Positions 15,749 through 22,047 of a DNA stretch of 22,275 bases are shown here, piece after piece. Below the pieces are notes generated by a model. That model ran no database searches, was not told where the DNA came from, and worked only from the letters and a program-made list of their open reading frames with translations. Origin of the DNA: a virus; IMG/VR virus record IMGVR_UViG_3300045004_000121, positions 1-22,275 of that record; one strand, 5' to 3'. How positions within the stretch are numbered: the stretch's first letter is position 1; each line of letters opens with the position of its first letter. A program made the position numbers and the translations under genes.

Positions 15749-16240
15749 ATGTCCCGCCTCGCCTACTATGCCGACTTCGTTTCGATGCCGGCGCTCGCGC
15801 TGGTGCTGATCCTGTTCGGCGGCGCCACGCTGCCGGGCATCATCCTCGGCCTCGCCGCCTGGACGCTGGCCGAGTACGTCATCCACCGCGTGCTGTTCCA
15901 CCGACTGCCGCTGTTCAAAGCGGGGCACGACGAGCACCATGCCAAGCCCTCGGGCCGAACCGGCGTCACCTCCTGGCACTCGCTCCTCGTGTTCGGGGCG
16001 CTGTTCCTGCTGCTGCCGGCGGGCGCGCTTGCGGGCCTCGCCCTCGGCTATCTCGCCTACATCGCGGCCCACCACGCCATCCATCACTGGCGGATCGCGC
16101 CGGGGCACGTGCTCTATGCCCTGAAGATCCGGCACGCGATGCATCACCGCGGTGACGAGGTGAACTTCGGCGTCGTCACCACCCTGTGGGACCGCGCCTT
16201 CGGGACGTACCGGCCGCCCGCCGCTCGATCTGCTCAATAG
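15749..16240 (+). CDS. Fatty acid hydroxylase/sterol desaturase-like membrane protein
   Basis: A 163-residue membrane protein whose histidine clusters match the di-iron fatty acid hydroxylase superfamily: H46-x4-H51, H60-x2-H63-H64, H108-H109 with H112-H113, and H129-x2-H132-H133. The end LWDRAFGTYRPP is also a typical family ending. Hydrophobic stretches are at about 14-43, 78-106 and part of 107-125. The family hydroxylates or desaturates membrane lipids using iron and oxygen. At 163 residues it is at the short end of the family. The gene lies 22 bases after the RlpA gene and 48 before the endolysin, all in one direction. ATG 15749 is chosen because longer starts fall in the RlpA gene. The phage role is unknown. 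Confidence 0.82.
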   Translation: MSRLAYYADFVSMPALALVLILFGGATLPGIILGLAAWTLAEYVIHRVLFHRLPLFKAGHDEHHAKPSGRTGVTSWHSLLVFGALFLLLPAGALAGLALGYLAYIAAHHAIHHWRIAPGHVLYALKIRHAMHHRGDEVNFGVVTTLWDRAFGTYRPPAARSAQ

Positions 16241-16288
16241 CCGCGCCACCGCTGCACCGCCGACACCCTCGACAATCTGGAGAACCCG

Positions 16289-17092
16289 ATGGCCGCGAGC
16301 CTGAACCGCGCCGCCTTCTACGCGGCCGTGCGCGCATCCTTGTTCGGCGGGCGTCTGACGGCCTCGCAGGTCGCGGGCATGGATGCGATCCTCGACGCCG
16401 CGCCCTCGCTGCTCGGCACGACGTCGCTCGGCTACTCGCTGGCGACCACGTTCCACGAGACGGCGCGCACCATGCAGCCGATCGAGGAATACGGTCGGGG
16501 CAAGGGCCGCGCCTACGGTCCCACCGGCTTCTGGGGACGCGGCTTCGTGCAGCTCACCTGGGAAACGAATTACGCCAAGGCGACCGCGCGGCTGCGGCAG
16601 CTTGGCTACCTGCGAGCCGACGAGGACCTGGTGAAGACGCCGAAGCTCGCGATGCGGCTCGACGTGGCGGCGGCCATCCTCTTCTACGGCATGGTTGAGG
16701 GTTGGTTCACCGGCAAGAAGCTGTCCGACTATTTCGGCGGCGGGCGGTACGAGCCGGTCGGAGCCCGCCGCATCATCAACGGCACCGACAAGGACGACCT
16801 GATCGCCGGCCAATGCGGTCTCTTCGTCGATGCGCTGCGCGCGGCCGGACACTCGGTGATCCCCGGAACTCCTCAGGTTAGCTCCTCAGGTTCGGCCGCG
16901 AGTTCCCCTCCTTTGTCTCCCAAAGGTGAGGAGCTATCCGCCTTGGCTCTCACGAAAGCCGATCCGTTGAACACAAAGCCCGCCCCCACCGGCGGGCTTC
17001 TTCGTTCCGGGGTCCAGGCCACCGGCGGCGCGGTCCGCTCCGGCCTCACCGGGCTCTACGACCTGATCCACACCTCGTTCCGGAAGGCCTGA
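16289..17092 (+). CDS. GH19-family (chitinase-class) endolysin
   Basis: A 267-residue cell-wall hydrolase that should cut glycan strands at the end of the lytic cycle. The catalytic Glu is probably Glu57 in LATTFHETARTMQPIEEYGR, and the family block GFWGRGFVQLTWETNY occupies residues 80-95. A later signature is GMVEGWFTGKKL, and ARRIING with the segment after it ends the domain near residue 190. There is no signal peptide, so export must depend on the holins. Residues 191-267 form an unusual tail made of Ser/Pro/Gly-rich sequence and an amphipathic end, partly encoded by palindromic DNA. ATG 16289 has GGAG at good spacing (TCTGGAGAACCCG). Confidence 0.88.
   Translation: MAASLNRAAFYAAVRASLFGGRLTASQVAGMDAILDAAPSLLGTTSLGYSLATTFHETARTMQPIEEYGRGKGRAYGPTGFWGRGFVQLTWETNYAKATARLRQLGYLRADEDLVKTPKLAMRLDVAAAILFYGMVEGWFTGKKLSDYFGGGRYEPVGARRIINGTDKDDLIAGQCGLFVDALRAAGHSVIPGTPQVSSSGSAASSPPLSPKGEELSALALTKADPLNTKPAPTGGLLRSGVQATGGAVRSGLTGLYDLIHTSFRKA
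16879..16936 (+). repeat. REP-like palindrome inside the endolysin gene
   Basis: TAGCTCCTCA (16879-16888) is the exact inverse of TGAGGAGCTA (16927-16936). A second stem CCTTTG/CAAAGG (16910-16915 and 16921-16926) nests inside. CTCCTCAGGTT also occurs twice in a row (16869-16879 and 16882-16892). The translation SSPPLSPKGEE resembles peptides seen where repetitive palindromes have entered genes. Origin as a REP element is an inference. Confidence 0.55.
16976..16999. terminator. Terminator-like hairpin inside the endolysin gene
   Basis: AAGCCCGCC (16976-16984) pairs with GGCGGGCTT (16991-16999) around a 6-base loop. The bases after it on the plus strand (CTTCGTT) are only moderately T-rich. 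It is 90 bases before the endolysin stop. It may be a relic of an older operon end, now read through, or a partial terminator that lowers holin expression. Confidence 0.45.
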
Positions 17093-17095
17093 CCC

Positions 17096-17362
17096 ATGGC
17101 GCCCCGTCCCTTCCTCGCGCGGGCCCGCCTCAGCCTGCGCCGCTGCTGGCGCGCGGCCTCGGGCTGGCGCGTCTACCTGCTGGCGGCCGTCATGGCTCTG
17201 CCCGACGTCCTCGACGCGCTCCCCGGCGTCGATCTCACGCCGCTCCTGCCGGCGTGGCTGCCAGGCGCGAAGGTGGCGACCTTCGTGGCTGTCGCCCGGC
17301 TCGCGGCCCGCGCCTACGCGACGAAGCTCGCGACGCTGCCGGCGCGGGAGCCGCCCCGATGA
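17096..17362 (+). CDS. Small holin-like membrane protein
   Basis: An 88-residue protein with a strongly basic amphipathic N-terminus (RPFLARARLSLRRCWRAAS), one hydrophobic segment at about 26-36 and another at about 58-72. The phrase LTPLLPAWLPGAKVATFVAV resembles small phage proteins encoded beside endolysins in Rhizobiales prophages. It starts 3 bases after the endolysin stop and overlaps the next gene (ATGA). A role as holin or pinholin partner is inferred. It could also be an anti-holin to the following protein. Confidence 0.65.
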   Translation: MAPRPFLARARLSLRRCWRAASGWRVYLLAAVMALPDVLDALPGVDLTPLLPAWLPGAKVATFVAVARLAARAYATKLATLPAREPPR

Positions 17363-17775
17363 ACCTCCTCGGCTGGCTCTCGAACCCGATCGGGTCCGCG
17401 CTCGGCGCCATCGGCTCTGGCCTCATCAAGGTGTTCGGCAACTCGGTGCTGAGCCCGATCCTCAAATCGATCGAGAACGGCCAGAACGCCCAGCGCGACG
17501 TGGCGGTGCAGGTCGTCCAGGCCGAGATCGCGGCGAACCAAGCGAAGGCGGCGATCGCGCCCGCCTTCAAGGGCCTCATCTACGGGATCGGCATCCCGCC
17601 CGCGATCCATTTCGGGGCGGCCTGCCTGACGAAGACCTTCGATCTCGGCTGGAACGTCCAGCCGCTGCCGCCTGAGTACGTGCCGATCGAGGCCACGATC
17701 CTCACCGCCTTCTTCGTCTCCTCGCCCCTCACGACGCTAGCGCGGGCCGGCGCCGCGCGCCTCCTGAAAGCCTGA
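17359..17775 (+). CDS. Putative 3TM-type phage holin
   Basis: A 138-residue membrane protein. The N-terminus (NLLGWLSNPIGSALGAIGSG) is amphipathic. A central polar helix with AQRDVAVQVVQAEIAANQAK is followed by IYGIGIPPAIHFGAACLTKT, then FDLGWNVQPLP, and EATILTAFFVSSPL. The 'IHFGA-x-C-x-x-x-x-F-x-x-G-W' pattern is the familiar core of 3TM phage holins of alphaproteobacteria. The protein should form the membrane lesion that releases the endolysin. The start at 17359 overlaps the previous stop; an earlier frame start at 17254 lies inside the previous gene and is discarded. Confidence 0.75.
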   Translation: MNLLGWLSNPIGSALGAIGSGLIKVFGNSVLSPILKSIENGQNAQRDVAVQVVQAEIAANQAKAAIAPAFKGLIYGIGIPPAIHFGAACLTKTFDLGWNVQPLPPEYVPIEATILTAFFVSSPLTTLARAGAARLLKA

Positions 17776-17779
17776 TCCG

Positions 17780-18136
17780 ATGGACACCTCGTTCCTCGCC
17801 GCCGGCCCGATCTCCTGGGCTCAGGTCGTGGCGCTCGCGCTGTTCCTCGTCGGGCTTGGCAAGCTCGTCGACTGGATCACAGGCAAGTTGCGAGCTGGCA
17901 CGAAGGACGCGGTGTCCCCGCTCACCATCGACATGGCTGCGGTGAAGATCCAGATCGCGGCCCAGACCGAAGCCCTGCACAACTTCAAGGTCGAGGTCGC
18001 CCGAACCTACGTCACCGGCGACGTCATCACCCGAATGGAGCGCCGCATCGACGACCTCGTGACCTCGATGCGCGAGGAAATGGCCGCGACACGCCGGGAG
18101 ATGCTTCAGGCGATCACGGGGCGCCGGCCCGACTGA
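17780..18136 (+). CDS. Membrane-anchored coiled-coil protein, spanin-like
   Basis: A 118-residue protein with one N-terminal membrane segment (ISWAQVVALALFLVGLGKLV, about residues 11-30) followed by a long charged helical region with heptad-like spacing (about 50-112, including MERRIDDLVTSMREEMAATR). This shape, and its place after the holin, fit an inner-membrane spanin or a holin regulator. No overlapping lipoprotein frame (o-spanin) was found. The tail ends in GRRPD. The strong terminator follows 30 bases after the stop, so this is the last gene of the late operon. Confidence 0.6.
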   Translation: MDTSFLAAGPISWAQVVALALFLVGLGKLVDWITGKLRAGTKDAVSPLTIDMAAVKIQIAAQTEALHNFKVEVARTYVTGDVITRMERRIDDLVTSMREEMAATRREMLQAITGRRPD

Positions 18137-18142
18137 TCCCCG

Positions 18143-18577
18143 CTATCCACATCCGTCCACACACCGCCCCGGGGCTTCGGCCTCGGGGCTTTTTTCGTGC
18201 GTGCTGCCGGCCGGCCGCTCGTATCCCTCCCATGCGACCATGGCGACCCAAGGCGTCATCCCGCCGTCGTCGTGGGCGGTCAGCGCCCGCATCTCTGCGC
18301 GCCAGTCCCGCTCCAGCACCCAGGCCTCGCGCAGCGCCTCGATCGCCTCCTCCTTCGTGTGCCGGAAGCCGCTGTCCGTCTTGCTCGGCTTCGACACGCC
18401 GACGAACTGGCTCACGCAGGTGATCGTCCAGTACCAGCGCGGCGGGGCGGGGATGGTGTCGTTGCGGTAGATCCGGCCGACAACGATGCCGCGGACCTCG
18501 AGCGTGAAGTCGGGGCCGGGCTTGAAGGTGTGGCGCCAGACCTCGGCGTCGGGATCGATCTCCGGCGCCTCAGCCAT
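18143..18577 (-). CDS. Hypothetical phage protein with terminator-encoded C-terminus
   Basis: A 144-residue soluble protein of unknown function. Visible features: the N-terminal acidic segment, a strand-rich part with VGRIYRNDTIPAPPRWYWTI, and a helix with TKEEAIEALREAWVLERDWR. The pattern 'G-R-I-Y-R, W-x-W, then T-x-x-E-A' is common in short proteins of Rhizobiales phages. ATG 18577 is preferred over GTG 18580. It overlaps the upstream zinc-ribbon gene by 8 bases, so it is coupled. The last 15 residues are partly encoded by the late-operon terminator, which suggests this end is not conserved. Confidence 0.65.
   Translation of the reverse strand: MAEAPEIDPDAEVWRHTFKPGPDFTLEVRGIVVGRIYRNDTIPAPPRWYWTITCVSQFVGVSKPSKTDSGFRHTKEEAIEALREAWVLERDWRAEMRALTAHDDGGMTPWVAMVAWEGYERPAGSTHEKSPEAEAPGRCVDGCG
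18166..18195 (+). terminator. Intrinsic terminator of the late operon
   Basis: Arms 18166-18175 and 18180-18189 pair over 10 bases with one G-T wobble around a TTCG tetraloop, followed by six T (18190-18195). It is the clearest terminator in the prophage and marks the end of the plus-strand operon. It lies inside the 3' part of the convergent minus-strand gene. Confidence 0.92.
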
Positions 18578-18785
18578 CACGATCCGACGACGGAGGGGAC
18601 TCTTCGATCATCTCAAAGGACGGCCATTGCGTGCTGTTCCACTCGCGGATGAGGTGCCCGCATTTCCCGCAGTGGAAGTCGCCCTTATCCCGCGCCGGCG
18701 CACGGAAAATCGTCACCTTATAGCGCGCGCCACACCCTTCGCAGGTTTCGACACCGCCATCGCCCCGCCCCCATGTCTTGACCAT
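18570..18785 (-). CDS. Small zinc-ribbon protein
   Basis: A 71-residue protein with two CxxC knuckles: C15-x2-C18 and C39-x2-C42, separated by 20 residues. The spacing fits a zinc ribbon that binds nucleic acid or a protein partner. Between the knuckles lies a short basic beta segment (ARYKVTIFRAPARDKGDF). The C-terminus is acidic and Ser/Pro-rich. The gene starts 3 bases after the upstream gene's stop, and its end overlaps the next one, so the three minus-strand genes form an operon. Such tiny zinc ribbons are frequent in phage early regions, often as transcription modulators; no specific function can be given. Confidence 0.7.
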   Translation of the reverse strand: MVKTWGRGDGGVETCEGCGARYKVTIFRAPARDKGDFHCGKCGHLIREWNSTQWPSFEMIEESPPSSDRDG

Positions 18786-18788
18786 CGT

Positions 18789-19055
18789 TCAACCTTTCTC
18801 CGTCCGCGCCAGCAGGATCGCCGTCCGCACGGCGGCTCGCTTCAAGCCGGGGCTCGACTCGGGATTGGCGACGACCTGGCTCGCCCATGCGTGCCCGGCG
18901 ACGGCCGCGGCAAGGTCGAGGCTGTAGTGGTCGGCGATCGGATGGGCACTCGTCGCGGGATCTGCGTGGTAAGCATCAACGGCCGCGTTCACCTGCTCGT
19001 CGGTGACGGCCTTGGCCTTGAAGAGTTCGCCGACGGTGGGGTTCGGGTCCGGCAT
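18789..19055 (-). CDS. Hypothetical protein, first gene of a minus-strand operon
   Basis: An 88-residue, mainly helical protein with no cysteine, membrane segment or signal peptide. The helix ADHYSLDLAAAVAGHAWASQ and the basic helix GLKRAAVRTAILLARTEKG are the main features. I do not recognise the family. ATG 19055 has a weak ribosome site (CGGAC). The three-copy GCTTAC repeat cluster lies 24-61 bases upstream of the start, in the place of a promoter or operator, so regulation by a repressor or by an integration/excision protein is possible. Confidence 0.6.
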   Translation of the reverse strand: MPDPNPTVGELFKAKAVTDEQVNAAVDAYHADPATSAHPIADHYSLDLAAAVAGHAWASQVVANPESSPGLKRAAVRTAILLARTEKG

Positions 19056-19078
19056 TTCGGGTCCGTTTTGCCGCTGAC

Positions 19079-19116
19079 GCTTACCATGTGCTTACTATCG
19101 CACATCTCTGGTAAGC
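19079..19116. promoter_or_regulatory. Three GCTTAC repeats: operator or recombinase arm sites
   Basis: GCTTACCAT (19079-19087) and GCTTACTAT (19090-19098) are direct repeats 11 bases apart, one helix turn. GCTTACCAG is present in inverse at 19108-19116. The outer copies also form a dyad, extended by TGTGC/GCACA (19087-19091 and 19100-19104). The site is 29 bases from the tRNA 3' end and upstream of a minus-strand gene, so it may be an operator or integrase/excisionase arm sites. Confidence 0.5.
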
Positions 19117-19144
19117 AGCACCGTCGCTAAGTGCCTCAAGTTAT

Positions 19145-19180
19145 TGGTGGGCGGTGAGGGACTCGAACCCCCGACCCTCT
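19145..19180. other. Probable attachment site (att) in the tRNA-Val 3' half
   Basis: Phage genes end just beyond the tRNA 3' end and host genes lie on its 5' side. A duplicate of part of this sequence should exist at the left end of the prophage, outside the window, so the exact core cannot be set here. The right-hand limit at 19180 is only a typical core length. Confidence 0.5.
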
Positions 19181-19220
19181 CCGTGTAAAGGAGACGCTCT
19201 ACCAACTGAGCTAACCGCCC
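19145..19220 (-). tRNA. tRNA-Val (anticodon TAC)
   Basis: A complete cloverleaf reads on the minus strand. The acceptor stem is GGGCGGT/ACCGCCC, the D stem GCTC/GAGC, and the anticodon stem TCTCC/GGAGA with loop TTTACAC (anticodon TAC). The T stem GGGGG/CCCTC has one G-T pair and loop TTCGAGT. The discriminator is A and CCA is encoded (19145-19147). The gene is intact, as expected when a phage integrates at the 3' end and restores it. Confidence 0.96.
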
Positions 19221-19299
19221 GAACCGGCGCCGCGCAGCGTTACGGAAGGGAACGCGGCTGCGCAAGACCGCCCGTGTTCCCTCGCCTGCGTCGCGAATG

Positions 19300-19332
19300 A
19301 AAAAAGCCCCCGAAGCAAGGCTCCGGGGGCTT
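19300..19332 (-). terminator. Intrinsic terminator of lon
   Basis: On the minus strand AAGCCCCCG (19332-19324) pairs with CGGGGGCTT (19312-19304), followed by a run of T (19305-19300 read as A on plus). It lies 24 bases after the lon stop. Confidence 0.9.
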
Positions 19333-19355
19333 CGATCATTGCAAGCGTCGCGGCA

Positions 19356-21779
19356 TCAGTGGGCGATGACCGCCGCGCCGTCCTCGTCGCGCTTCGGCGC
19401 CTTCGACGGGAGCGGCTCGTCCCACTCGATGGGCTCGGGCTGGCGCACGAGGGCGTGCTGCAGCACCTGATCCATCCGCGAGACGGGCACGATCTCCAGG
19501 CCGTTCTTCACGCTGTCGGGCACCTCGGCGATGTCCTTGGCGTTCTCCTCGGGGATCAGCACCGTCTTGATGCCGCCGCGCAGCGCGGCGAGCAGCTTCT
19601 CCTTCAGGCCGCCGATCGGCAGGACGCGACCGCGCAGCGTCACCTCGCCGGTCATCGCCACGTCGCGGCGCACCGGAATGCCGGTGAGCGTCGAGATGAT
19701 GGCGGTGGCCATGGCGATGCCGGCCGACGGACCGTCCTTCGGGGTCGCCCCCTCCGGAACGTGGACGTGGATGTCCCGACGCTCGAACAGCGGCGGCTCG
19801 ATGCCGAAGTCGATGGCCCGCGAGCGGACGTAGCTCGCCGCTGCCGAGATCGACTCCTTCATCACGTCGCGCAGGTTGCCCGTGACCGTCATCTTGCCCT
19901 TGCCGGGCATCATGACGCCCTCGATCGTGAGCAGCTCGCCGCCGACCTCGGTCCAGGCCAGACCCGTGACGACGCCGACCTGATCGTCCGCGTCGATCTC
20001 GCCGTAGCGGAACTTCGGCGGACCGAGGAATTCCGGCAGCGTCTCAGGATTGGCCTCGACCTGCTTCACCTTGGTGATCAGGATCTCCTTCACCGCCTTG
20101 CGGATCAGGTTGGAGATCTCGCGCTCCAGGTTGCGGACGCCCGCCTCCCGCGTGTAGCGGCGGATGAGCATCATCAGGCCGTCGTCGGTGATCGACCACT
20201 CGTCGGTCCCGAGCCCGTGCTTCTTCACAGCCTCGGGGATCAGATGGCGGCGGGCGATCTCCAGCTTCTCCTCTTCGGTGTAGCCGGCGATACGGATCAC
20301 CTCCATCCGGTCCATGAGCGGGCCGGGGATGTTGAGCGTGTTCGCGGTCGTCACGAACATCACGTTCGACAGGTCGTAATCGACCTCGAGGTAATGGTCG
20401 TTGAAGGTCGCGTTCTGCTCCGGATCCAGAACCTCGAGGAGCGCCGCCGACGGATCGCCGCGGAAATCCATGCCCATCTTGTCGATCTCGTCGAGCAGGA
20501 TGAGCGGGTTCGAGGTCTTGGCCTTGCGCATCGACTGGACGATCTTGCCGGGCATCGAGCCGATATAGGTCCGGCGGTGACCGCGGATCTCGGCCTCATC
20601 ACGCACGCCGCCGAGCGACATCCGGACGAATTCGCGACCCGTGGCCTTGGCGATCGACTTGCCGAGCGAGGTCTTGCCGACGCCGGGGGGGCCGACGAGG
20701 CAGAGGATCGGGCCGGTGAGCTTGTTCGCCCGCTGCTGCACGGCGAGATACTCGACGATCCGGTCCTTGACCTTGTCGAGGCCGAAGTGGTCCGAGTCGA
20801 GGATCGCTTGCGCGCCCAACAGGTCCTTCTTGATCTTCGAGCGCTTACCCCACGGGATGCCGAGCATCCAGTCGAGGTAGTTGCGCACGACGGTGGCCTC
20901 GGCCGACATCGGCGACATCTGACGCAGCTTCTTCAGCTCGGCGGTGGCCTTCTCGCGGGCCTCCTTCGTCAGCTTGGTCTTCTCGATCTTCTCCTCGAGC
21001 TCGGCCAGCTCGTCGCGGCCGTCCTCGCTGTCGCCGAGCTCCTTCTGGATCGCCTTCATCTGCTCGTTGAGGTAGTACTCGCGCTGGGTCTTCTCCATCT
21101 GCCGCTTGACGCGGGTCCGGATGCGCTTCTCCACCTGCAGAACGGAGATCTCGCTCTCCATCAGCGACAGCACGCGCTCCAGGCGCTGCGCCACCGTGGG
21201 GATCTCAAGGATCGCCTGCTTGTCGGCGATCTTGACCGCGAGGTGCGAGCCCACCGTGTCGGCGAGCTTGGACGGCTCGTCGATCTGCGTGACGGCGGAG
21301 ACGACCTCGGGCGAGATCTTCTTGTTGAGCTTCACGTAGTTCTCGAACTCGGAGATCACCGACCGGGCGAGCGCCTCGGCCTCGACGCGGTCGCCGAGAT
21401 CGTCGGCGAGCGTGAGGGCACGCGCCTCGTAATACTCGTCGGAGCGGACGAACTCCTCGATCTGCGCACGGCCGGCACCCTCGACCAGCACCTTCACGGT
21501 GCCGTCGGGCAGCTTGAGGAGCTGCAGCACGGAGGCGAGCGTGCCGATCGTGTAGATGGCATCGGTGGCCGGATCGTCGTCGCTCGCGTTGATCTGCGTG
21601 GCAAGCAGGATGTGCCGGTCCGAACGCACCGCCTCCTCAAGCGCGCGGATCGACTTCTCGCGGCCCACGAAGAGGGGCACGATCATGTGCGGAAACACGA
21701 CGATGTCGCGCAGCGGCAGGACGGCGTAGGAGCCCGTCGAACCGGGAACGACCGGCTGGCGCGATTTCGACTGGGTCAT
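19356..21779 (-). CDS. lon: ATP-dependent protease Lon
   Basis: Lon is the cytoplasmic hexameric AAA+ serine protease that degrades misfolded and regulatory proteins. The 807-residue product has all domains: the N-terminal substrate domain ([20 protein letters not shown] near residues 21-40), the long coiled region (200-290), the Walker A motif GPPGVGKT (363-370), Walker B LILLDEID (426-433), and the protease domain with Ser685 in PKDGPSAG and Lys728 in GGLKEK. The length matches alphaproteobacterial Lon. ATG 21779 with a GGGAAGA site 4 bases upstream is preferred to the longer start at 21833. A CTTGAAA element at 21980-21974 could be part of a heat-shock (RpoH) promoter, but the -10 is weak. 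This is host DNA. Confidence 0.97.
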   Translation of the reverse strand: MTQSKSRQPVVPGSTGSYAVLPLRDIVVFPHMIVPLFVGREKSIRALEEAVRSDRHILLATQINASDDDPATDAIYTIGTLASVLQLLKLPDGTVKVLVEGAGRAQIEEFVRSDEYYEARALTLADDLGDRVEAEALARSVISEFENYVKLNKKISPEVVSAVTQIDEPSKLADTVGSHLAVKIADKQAILEIPTVAQRLERVLSLMESEISVLQVEKRIRTRVKRQMEKTQREYYLNEQMKAIQKELGDSEDGRDELAELEEKIEKTKLTKEAREKATAELKKLRQMSPMSAEATVVRNYLDWMLGIPWGKRSKIKKDLLGAQAILDSDHFGLDKVKDRIVEYLAVQQRANKLTGPILCLVGPPGVGKTSLGKSIAKATGREFVRMSLGGVRDEAEIRGHRRTYIGSMPGKIVQSMRKAKTSNPLILLDEIDKMGMDFRGDPSAALLEVLDPEQNATFNDHYLEVDYDLSNVMFVTTANTLNIPGPLMDRMEVIRIAGYTEEEKLEIARRHLIPEAVKKHGLGTDEWSITDDGLMMLIRRYTREAGVRNLEREISNLIRKAVKEILITKVKQVEANPETLPEFLGPPKFRYGEIDADDQVGVVTGLAWTEVGGELLTIEGVMMPGKGKMTVTGNLRDVMKESISAAASYVRSRAIDFGIEPPLFERRDIHVHVPEGATPKDGPSAGIAMATAIISTLTGIPVRRDVAMTGEVTLRGRVLPIGGLKEKLLAALRGGIKTVLIPEENAKDIAEVPDSVKNGLEIVPVSRMDQVLQHALVRQPEPIEWDEPLPSKAPKRDEDGAAVIAH

Positions 21780-22000
21780 GGGGTCTTCCCTTGATCTGTT
21801 GACGCCGGGCATTCGCTCCTCACTGGAGAGCAAGCATCCTGCCAGGTGCCGACCGGGCCGCGAAGGGTCGGAAGCGGATAATCAGATTGCGGCTGGTGGC
21901 GCAGGCCCGACCTTTCGGGGGAGTGAAGCGTAGGGCCCTGCGTTGAGCCTGAAGTGGTCGTTGCGGAGGGCGCTTTCAAGCGTGGGCCCCCTCCGGAACG
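21780..22000 (-). promoter_or_regulatory. Upstream region of lon
   Basis: No gene is seen here. On the minus strand a CTTGAAA box (21980-21974) resembles the -35 of heat-shock promoters. A good -10 partner is not clear (CCACTTCA at about 21957-21950 is the nearest). The clpX terminator bounds the region on the far side. A 67-codon frame in this gap has no ribosome site or family features. Confidence 0.3.
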
Positions 22001-22034
22001 AAAAAGGGCCGCCGGCTCAAAACCGGGCGGCCCT
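22001..22034 (-). terminator. Intrinsic terminator of clpX
   Basis: On the minus strand AGGGCCGCC (22034-22026) pairs with GGCGGCCCT (22013-22005), followed by TTTTT. It lies 14 bases after the clpX stop and separates clpX from the lon promoter region. Confidence 0.9.
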
Positions 22035-22047
22035 CAGATTTCGCCGA

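Larger units (their letters stand above)
1..19144. mobile_element. Prophage, late-gene end (left end outside window)
   Basis: A continuous run of virion, fibre and lysis genes on the plus strand is followed by three small minus-strand genes and ends at the 3' side of a tRNA-Val gene. Capsid, adaptor, nozzle, ejection, tail fibre, endolysin and holin-like products are all recognisable from their translations. The right boundary is placed at the tRNA 3' end because tRNA 3' halves are the usual cores for tyrosine-integrase phages and because host genes (lon, clpX) follow. The left end, integrase, repressor, terminase and portal are not visible. Structural genes have no obvious frameshifts, so the element may be functional, but this cannot be decided from one end. 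Confidence 0.85.

Noticed and set aside
19359-21794. 811-codon plus-strand open frame opposite lon
   Set aside because: It is the antisense of lon with Leu/Arg/Asp-His bias. Lon on the other strand has complete catalytic and ATPase motifs.
21776-21979. 67-codon minus-strand frame upstream of lon
   Set aside because: It has no ribosome site, no family features and overlaps the lon leader, so it is treated as non-coding.
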